Positions 15,317 through 19,488 of a stretch of DNA of 19,488 nt are shown here, piece after piece (the first letter of the stretch is position 1; each line of letters opens with the position of its first letter). The notes beneath the pieces were generated by a model. That model was not told the DNA's origin and searched no databases. It worked only from the letters and a program-made list of their open reading frames with translations. The stretch is taken from assembly GCA_031263965.1 (NCBI GenBank), contig JAISES010000062.1, positions 1 through 19,488 on the forward strand, written 5' to 3'. This DNA is from Prevotella sp. Its GTDB lineage: Bacteria > Bacteroidota > Bacteroidia > Bacteroidales > Dysgonomonadaceae. The position numbers and the translations under genes were made by a program.

Positions 15317-15792
15317 GTTAAAACACTGGGATATTCGTTTCACGATGCGTTGTTTTTACCCGTCAAATTCAAAAACTTCTTAAAATTCAATCATCTACCT
15401 CCCATTTTCCTGTTGAAGTATCATAGATAATGGGGCACAAGACCATTACCTTTGATTTCTTAGAACCTGTTTAAATTTTATAGCAAATTTTTTTATGCTC
15501 TTTTCGGCGTATTTTTCCCTTTTTACTCGCGTCATTGCGAGAAGTGCAACGACGAAGCAATCTATAAAAGAACATCCCGACCGGATTGCTTCACCTTTCA
15601 GGTTCGCAATGACGCATAAAATCAATACTTTACGTCATTAAGAGGAGATGTAAGTCGATACAACAATCCAGTATTTTCTTTATCTTTTAATATAAACAAC
15701 AGCCTCAACATTATGAGAATAAGCACTATGTACCATTCAGGCTATTTTCGTGCGTTTGCCCTGTTCCATAACAGAAACCGCCAAACTTTTCG
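15317..15792. other. intergenic DNA between divergent DUF2723 and DUF4286 genes
   Basis: Apart from repeat D and its inner palindrome, I see nothing recognisable at 15317-15458 or 15616-15792: no open frame of note, no RNA gene and no strong hairpin. It must hold the upstream parts of two divergent promoters. Confidence 0.6.
15459..15615 (+). repeat. single-ended repeat element D with GTCATTGCGA palindrome
   Basis: The end motif at 15459-15482 reads TTAGAACCTGTTTAAATTTT and continues ATAGC plus a T-run. A 50-base spacer leads to a nested palindrome: GCGTCATTGCGA (15529-15540) pairs perfectly with TCGCAATGACGC (15604-15615), and GAAGCAATC (15554-15562) with GATTGCTTC (15584-15592). The spacer next to the palindrome (TTTTTACTCGC) resembles the same position in element A. 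No opposite inverted end was found to the right. Confidence 0.7.
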
Positions 15793-15800
15793 TATTTTTG
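15793..15800 (+). promoter_or_regulatory. candidate -7 box (TATTTTTG) of the DUF4286-ruvC-lipB operon
   Basis: TAnnTTTG match ending 16 nt before the ATG at 15817. No TTTG at the usual -33 distance was seen. Confidence 0.4.
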
Positions 15801-15816
15801 TATAAAATTACATATA

Positions 15817-16125
15817 ATGATTATTTTCAACACTACCTTTCATGTAGAAAATGATGTACTCAACGATTACATCAATTTCATGAAAGAGACATACATCGTA
15901 AGGGCTGCAAATAGCGGCTTCCTTCACGAACCCCGTTTTGCCCGCATACAGGCGCAGCATGAAGAAAGCGGCAGCAGCTACTCTCTTCAGTTCAGAGTAA
16001 AAAATGCGGATACGCTCAACCATTGGTTTTCCTCCGAAGGGGAAATTCTGCAAGGAGAACTGGCTTCGCTATTCGGGAACAAAGTTCTTGGTTTTGTAAC
16101 CCTGCTCGAAGAAATAGAACTATAG
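15817..16125 (+). CDS. DUF4286 family protein
   Basis: A 102-residue soluble protein that matches the DUF4286 family of Bacteroidota by length and pattern: an N-terminal strand [14 protein letters not shown], then [10 protein letters not shown], a central [19 protein letters not shown] and a C-terminal helix with an acidic end. The size and the alternating strands and helices suggest a ferredoxin-like alpha/beta fold, perhaps like the dimeric ABM or EthD type. That is an impression, not a match. The function is unknown. Its stop is one base from the ruvC start, so it is translated from the same mRNA as a Holliday junction resolvase. Confidence 0.8.
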   Translation: MIIFNTTFHVENDVLNDYINFMKETYIVRAANSGFLHEPRFARIQAQHEESGSSYSLQFRVKNADTLNHWFSSEGEILQGELASLFGNKVLGFVTLLEEIEL

Positions 16126-16126
16126 G

Positions 16127-16687
16127 ATGCCGGAAAAAGAAAGAATCATATTAGGAATAGACCCCGGTACACATGTGATGGGGTACGGCGTATTGCGAGT
16201 GGTAAATAACAAACCCGAATTGCTCGCAATGGGCATTCTGCGATTAAACAAGTATGACGACCATTATTTGAGACTCCGCCGGATTTTTGAGCGGATCATC
16301 AGCCTGATCGACGAATTCCTTCCCGATGAGCTGGCTATCGAAGCGCCCTTTTTCGGAAAGAATGTGCAAAGTATGCTCAAGTTGGGCCGTGCGCAAGGGG
16401 TAGCCATGGCGGCGGCTTTGTCGCGCGACATTCCCATTTTTGAATACGCACCGTTGAAAATAAAAATGTCGATTACCGGAAACGGACGCGCAGCCAAAGA
16501 ACAGGTTGCCTATATGCTGCAACATTTCCTGAAAATACCGGACGAGAATATGCTTCCCCAGATGGATGCAACCGACGGGCTGGCGGCGGCCGTTTGCCAT
16601 TATTTTCAGACGAACAACCCGTCTGCCGGCAAAAAGTTTACCGGTTGGAAAGATTATATCAATAAAAATCCGGGAAAAGTTAAATAA
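16127..16687 (+). CDS. ruvC: crossover junction endodeoxyribonuclease RuvC
   Basis: A 186-residue Holliday junction resolvase with the RNase H-like fold. The four acidic catalytic residues are present: Asp12 in GIDPGT, Glu72 in [10 protein letters not shown], and Asp147 and Asp150 in [13 protein letters not shown]. These match Asp7, Glu66, Asp138 and Asp141 of the Escherichia coli enzyme. [13 protein letters not shown] (115-127) is the conserved basic region that contacts DNA. RuvC works as a dimer with RuvAB to cut four-way junctions; ruvA and ruvB are not in the window. The start codon follows the DUF4286 stop after one base, and lipB follows after 13 bases. Confidence 0.96.
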   Translation: MPEKERIILGIDPGTHVMGYGVLRVVNNKPELLAMGILRLNKYDDHYLRLRRIFERIISLIDEFLPDELAIEAPFFGKNVQSMLKLGRAQGVAMAAALSRDIPIFEYAPLKIKMSITGNGRAAKEQVAYMLQHFLKIPDENMLPQMDATDGLAAAVCHYFQTNNPSAGKKFTGWKDYINKNPGKVK

Positions 16688-16700
16688 ATTGATCGATCAT

Positions 16701-17381
16701 ATGATATACGAAGATCTGAAAAACATAGAATACGGACATGCCTGGGAATACCAGCAAAAGCTATTCGCTGAAGCCCTGAGCCTCAAGGATAAAGGACTGT
16801 ACGCAAAGAACATCCTGTTATTCTGCGAACATCCCCATGTTATCACTATCGGGAAACATGGTAAACAGGAGAATCTTCTTTTTCGGGAAGCCCTGCTTAA
16901 AGAAAAAGGGGTCTCACTTTTCCATATCGACCGTGGAGGCGATGTCACCTATCACGGCCCGGGACAATTAGTCGGCTACCCTATCTTCGATCTCGAAACG
17001 TTCGGTATCGGACTCAGGCAATACATATACAACATGGAAGAAATTATTATCCGTTTTTTAAAAGGATATAATATCCACGCCGGAAGGCTGGAGGGCGCTG
17101 CCGGTGTGTGGCTGGATACAACCGTACCTTCGCGTACACGGAAAATTGCGGCAATCGGTGTCCGCAGCAGCCGGTTTGTAACCATGCACGGTTTTGCGCT
17201 GAACCTGAATACCGATCTTTCTTATTTTTCACTCATAAATCCTTGCGGCTTTATAGATAAAGGCGTAACTTCACTGCAACAAGAGCTGGGGCATCCCGTA
17301 GATATGGATGAAGCCAGGATGAAAATGAGAGAGTTATTCGAGGATGTTTTTACGGAAAAAGATAAAAGAGATAACTCATAA
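16701..17381 (+). CDS. lipB: lipoyl(octanoyl) transferase LipB
   Basis: A 226-residue enzyme that moves octanoate from acyl carrier protein to the lipoyl domains of dehydrogenase and glycine-cleavage proteins. RGGDVTYHGPGQ (78-89) is the LipB signature loop, Lys148 in RKIAAIGVRSS is the conserved lysine, and Cys182 in INPCGFIDKGVTS is the catalytic cysteine. I chose the ATG at 16701: the open frame reaches back to 16566, but that part lies within ruvC and has no similarity to LipB. It is the last gene of the DUF4286-ruvC-lipB run. A repeat element starts within three bases of its stop. No lipA is visible in the window. Confidence 0.95.
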   Translation: MIYEDLKNIEYGHAWEYQQKLFAEALSLKDKGLYAKNILLFCEHPHVITIGKHGKQENLLFREALLKEKGVSLFHIDRGGDVTYHGPGQLVGYPIFDLETFGIGLRQYIYNMEEIIIRFLKGYNIHAGRLEGAAGVWLDTTVPSRTRKIAAIGVRSSRFVTMHGFALNLNTDLSYFSLINPCGFIDKGVTSLQQELGHPVDMDEARMKMRELFEDVFTEKDKRDNS

Positions 17382-17382
17382 T

Positions 17383-17602
17383 AAGAAACTGTTTAAATTT
17401 TATAGCAATTTTTTTATAGGTATTTTCAAATGGATTTGTTCTTTTTGCTTGCTGGTTTAGCTAAATGCCATTAAGTTAAGGCTTTCAGCCTTGACTTTCC
17501 CGTCATTGCGAGGGTTTTCCCGAAGCAATCCGGTTGTATCTTTTCGGGCAGCCACAAAGGACTGCCTCTACCGCTAACCGGCCAATTTCCGGATTGCTTT
17601 AC
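17383..17602 (+). repeat. repeat element E after lipB, with GTCATTGCGAGG module copy 2
   Basis: The end motif at 17384-17403 reads AGAAACTGTTTAAATTTTAT and starts two bases after the lipB TAA. Its first 70 bases match the right end of element A read on minus. The module at 17501-17602 is about 91% identical, by eye, to 3097-3198. No opposite inverted end is clear; GCTATAAAAT at 17910-17919 is at best a remnant. Confidence 0.75.
17478..17492. repeat. short hairpin repeat AAGGCT-TTC-AGCCTT
   Basis: A perfect 6-bp stem with a 3-base loop, inside repeat E. Related to the hairpin at 17660-17674, whose core GGCTGAAAGCC is its reverse complement. Confidence 0.55.
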
Positions 17603-17659
17603 CTTTGGCTCCGCTTCGCTCTTCCGAACTCTGTTTCTGGGTTAATACTCTGGTATTTT

Positions 17660-17708
17660 CAGGCTGAAAGCCTGATATATTAAAGCCCACGGCAACGCCC
17701 TGTAGGGC
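17660..17708. repeat. paired short hairpins CAGGCT-GAA-AGCCTG and GCCCT-GT-AGGGC
   Basis: The first hairpin is at 17660-17674 and the second at 17697-17708, joined by TTAAAGCCCACGGCAAC. The two-hairpin wording resembles palindromic intergenic repeats seen in many Bacteroidota and other phyla (recalled from memory, not searched). Confidence 0.5.
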
Positions 17709-17902
17709 AGCATATTTATATTGTATAATAAATACTGTTATAAATTTTTGTCATGCACTCAGATAAATGCGTTATTTTTAATTAAATAGCTTTTCGGTGA
17801 ATTGAGATCAAAACCCTCTTTTTTTTAGGCGGTTACAAATGAAATATGTTTTAAAACATAGGCTAAATGCTGTTAAAATGTACTTTTTTGAAAGACTAAA
17901 GG
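17709..17902. other. AT-rich intergenic DNA upstream of ndk, with a 16-bp perfect palindrome
   Basis: TATGTTTTAAAACATA at 17845-17860 is a perfect palindrome 43 bp upstream of the -33 element of ndk. It could be an operator or chance in AT-rich DNA. Nothing else stands out. Confidence 0.35.
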
Positions 17903-17933
17903 TTGTGAGGCTATAAAATATGTCCTATATTTG
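17903..17933 (+). promoter_or_regulatory. promoter of ndk and the M23/LysM gene
   Basis: TTG at 17903-17905 and the -7 box TATATTTG at 17926-17933, with a 20-nt gap, fit the Bacteroidota promoter well. Transcription should start near 17940, giving a leader of about 36 nt. This rules out the upstream TTG at 17931 as the ndk start because it lies inside the -7 box. Confidence 0.6.
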
Positions 17934-17975
17934 GAATCTATAAAGAATAAATCCTATTTATATCAAGCAGAAATT

Positions 17976-18437
17976 ATGGAGAGAACCCTTATTATCCTTA
18001 AGCCGTCATGTGTTCAAAGAACACTGGTCGGAGAGGTTATTTCTCGTTTTGAAAAGAAAGGATTACGGTTGGCCGGAATGAAGATGATACAGTTGGATGA
18101 TGCTATACTGGACGAGCATTATGCCCATCTGAAAAACAGATCGTTTTTTCAGCGTGTTAAAGATTCGATGAAAGCATGCCCTGTCATTGTACAATGTTGG
18201 GAAGGAATAGACGCGGCAAGGGTTGTACGTTCTCTTATAGGTGTAACGAATGGGCGTGAGGCGGAAGCCGGAACGATAAGGGGTGATTTTTCTGTAAGTT
18301 CGCAAGAAAATATAGTACACGCATCCGATTCGTCCGAATCTGCGAAAGTAGAGTTAAAACGTTTTTTTAAAGACGGTGAGATTTTTAATTACAAACTATC
18401 TACGTTACCGAATCTTTATGCAGGTGACGAGATATAA
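17976..18437 (+). CDS. ndk: nucleoside diphosphate kinase
   Basis: A 153-residue enzyme that passes phosphate from ATP to other nucleoside diphosphates through a phospho-histidine. MERTLIILKP at the start is the family N-terminus. The active-site histidine is His115 in NIVHASDSSESA, the usual NDK signature. NGREAEAGTIRGDF (92-105) holds the conserved Arg and Gly residues of the nucleotide site. Start at 17976, supported by both the family pattern and the promoter position. The stop TAA overlaps the next ATG by one base (TAATG), so expression of the peptidoglycan hydrolase is coupled. Length is normal for the bacterial family. Confidence 0.96.
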   Translation: MERTLIILKPSCVQRTLVGEVISRFEKKGLRLAGMKMIQLDDAILDEHYAHLKNRSFFQRVKDSMKACPVIVQCWEGIDAARVVRSLIGVTNGREAEAGTIRGDFSVSSQENIVHASDSSESAKVELKRFFKDGEIFNYKLSTLPNLYAGDEI

Positions 18438-19483
18438 TGTGTATTATGCAAGGAAACAACAACATTTTAATAAAAAGCATCAGGCAATTAAGAATAGCGC
18501 CGTTGGCGGTAATGTTTTTAATTCCTGTGAGCGGTTTTGCTCAGAAGAATGACGGCAAAGCAACTAATAATGATCGTGTAGGAGTAAACTATAAACAAAG
18601 ACACAGTAAACAAAGCCAGAACAATCTATACGCCGATGGTATCAAGATAAAAAGGGACCTTTCTATTATAAAAGAAATTCAGGAAGAACGCATACTCGGT
18701 GAAAATGAAATACCGGCGGAAGATCTTTACGGAGGTATATGGAATAATCGTTATGTGAACGCATATCGTTCCGTAGAGAATATTCCGGATACATTCAAGG
18801 TAAACCTGGCTAATTTTACAATGCCTAATATGGGACACGTTACATCCAATTACGGTGTCCGCCGTTTGCGTAGAACTACCCGTATGCATTATGGGATAGA
18901 CCTTAAAGTGCAGACAGGCGATACTATTTATGCGGCATTTGACGGAAAGGTAAGATTAAAACAGTACGAAAGACGCGGATATGGTTATCATATAGCCTTG
19001 CGTCATCCTAATGGATTAGAAACTGTATACGGCCACTTATCTAAATTCCTGGTTGAAGAAGATCAGGTAGTAAGATCGGGAGATCCTATCGGCCTTGGAG
19101 GTAATACAGGACGTTCGACAGGCTCTCACTTACATTTCGAAATACGTTTTCTGGGAAATCCAATAAATCCTACATTTATTGTAGACTTTGAAAATAAGGT
19201 TTGCCACAGGGATACATATACAGTTACTGCCGATAGCTATAATAAGAGCTCGAAAGGAGTTGATATAAGAAATGTCGCTTCATCAGCCGCAGCGACCAGA
19301 TCGAGCGCTAATGTGAAGAACAAATATGCATCGGGAAAAGTATCTTATCATCGTATAGAGAAAGGCGATACATTGGGTGCGATTGCCATCAAGCATAAAA
19401 CAACGGTAAGCAAGCTTTGTAAATTGAATAATATTACGGCGAAAACTGTTTTACGTCCGGGAAAATCGATTAGAATATCATAA
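18437..19483 (+). CDS. M23 family metallopeptidase with C-terminal LysM domain
   Basis: A 348-residue exported protein. A signal peptide spans about residues 18-35 (APLAVMFLIPVSGFA), preceded by basic residues. The M23 (LytM-type) zinc endopeptidase domain covers about 130-245, with HYGID (His151, Asp155), YGHL (His200) and HLHFE (His231/His233) as zinc and catalytic residues, so it should be active against peptidoglycan crosslinks or stem peptides. A Ser/Ala-rich linker (about 266-300) leads to one LysM domain (about 303-347, YHRIEKGDTLGAIA to RPGKSIRI), which binds glycan. Starts at 18437 and 18446 are both possible; the first overlaps the ndk stop. It likely acts in the periplasm in wall remodelling or cell separation. 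The gene ends five bases before the window edge. Confidence 0.92.
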   Translation: MCIMQGNNNILIKSIRQLRIAPLAVMFLIPVSGFAQKNDGKATNNDRVGVNYKQRHSKQSQNNLYADGIKIKRDLSIIKEIQEERILGENEIPAEDLYGGIWNNRYVNAYRSVENIPDTFKVNLANFTMPNMGHVTSNYGVRRLRRTTRMHYGIDLKVQTGDTIYAAFDGKVRLKQYERRGYGYHIALRHPNGLETVYGHLSKFLVEEDQVVRSGDPIGLGGNTGRSTGSHLHFEIRFLGNPINPTFIVDFENKVCHRDTYTVTADSYNKSSKGVDIRNVASSAAATRSSANVKNKYASGKVSYHRIEKGDTLGAIAIKHKTTVSKLCKLNNITAKTVLRPGKSIRIS

Positions 19484-19488
19484 TAGAG

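Noticed and set aside
15259..15816. tRNA or small RNA gene in the large divergent gap
   Set aside because: The only strong fold is the GTCATTGCGA palindrome; no cloverleaf, anticodon arm or CCA end was seen.
16566..16700. Upstream extension of lipB
   Set aside because: It overlaps ruvC in another frame and has no LipB similarity; the ATG at 16701 gives the normal length.
3097..17602. CRISPR array or tandem repeats
   Set aside because: Copies are kilobases apart, have no regular spacers, and no cas genes are present.
17931..17975. Earlier ndk start at a TTG
   Set aside because: The codon falls within the -7 box TATATTTG and the added residues do not belong to the NDK family.
1..19488. Defence system, prophage or integrative element
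   Set aside because: All genes belong to housekeeping or envelope families; no integrase, transposase, nuclease-helicase set or toxin-antitoxin pair was found.

Overview
The window reads as chromosomal DNA from a member of the Bacteroidota, most likely the order Bacteroidales. The evidence is the gene content (a DUF3127 protein, a DUF2723 membrane protein, a DUF4286 protein, the long PurF-like protein and a GlsA/GlsB-type acyltransferase pair), the AT-rich intergenic DNA, the general lack of Shine-Dalgarno sequences, and promoter boxes of the Bacteroidota form TAnnTTTG (several copies of TATCTTTG). A genus such as Dysgonomonas or Parabacteroides is possible but cannot be fixed from sequence reading alone.

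Layout, left to right. (1) A PBP4-type D-Ala-D-Ala carboxypeptidase runs off the left edge on the minus strand. It is divergent from an AI-2E family membrane protein and a DUF3127 OB-fold-like protein on the plus strand. (2) A long minus-strand block follows: GlsA-like and GlsB-like lipid acyltransferases, an O6-alkylguanine-DNA alkyltransferase-like protein, Maf, and then, after its own promoter, a 631-residue PurF-like amidotransferase/phosphoribosyltransferase. The first four genes overlap one another and look like one operon. (3) Next on the minus strand are the two subunits of an NfnAB/SudAB-type flavoprotein. (4) A DUF2723 GT-C-type membrane protein with a polysaccharide deacetylase behind it, also on minus, covers 15.3 down to 11.1 kb. 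(5) The strand then flips: DUF4286, ruvC and lipB form a tight plus-strand operon, followed by ndk and an M23/LysM peptidoglycan hydrolase joined by a one-base stop/start overlap.

The genes are mostly housekeeping: envelope building and remodelling (PBP4, M23/LysM hydrolase, deacetylase, DUF2723, GlsA/GlsB), nucleotide metabolism and DNA maintenance (PurF-like, Maf, Ndk, alkyltransferase, RuvC, DUF3127), and cofactor or redox work (LipB, NfnAB). I see no phage, transposase, CRISPR array, defence cluster, tRNA or rRNA.

The main unexplained structure lies in the intergenic DNA. A dispersed repeat family has ends close to AAACTGTTTAAATTTTATAG. I find nine ends in six places: four with facing inverted ends (about 75, 160, 160 and 275 bp) and two with one visible end. 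Some copies carry an inner palindromic GTCATTGCGAG/GAAGCAATC module. Six of the nine ends lie just downstream of a stop codon and read in the direction of the preceding gene. This looks like a MITE- or REP-like family, possibly recruited as 3' untranslated sequence, and is the part most worth a second look.
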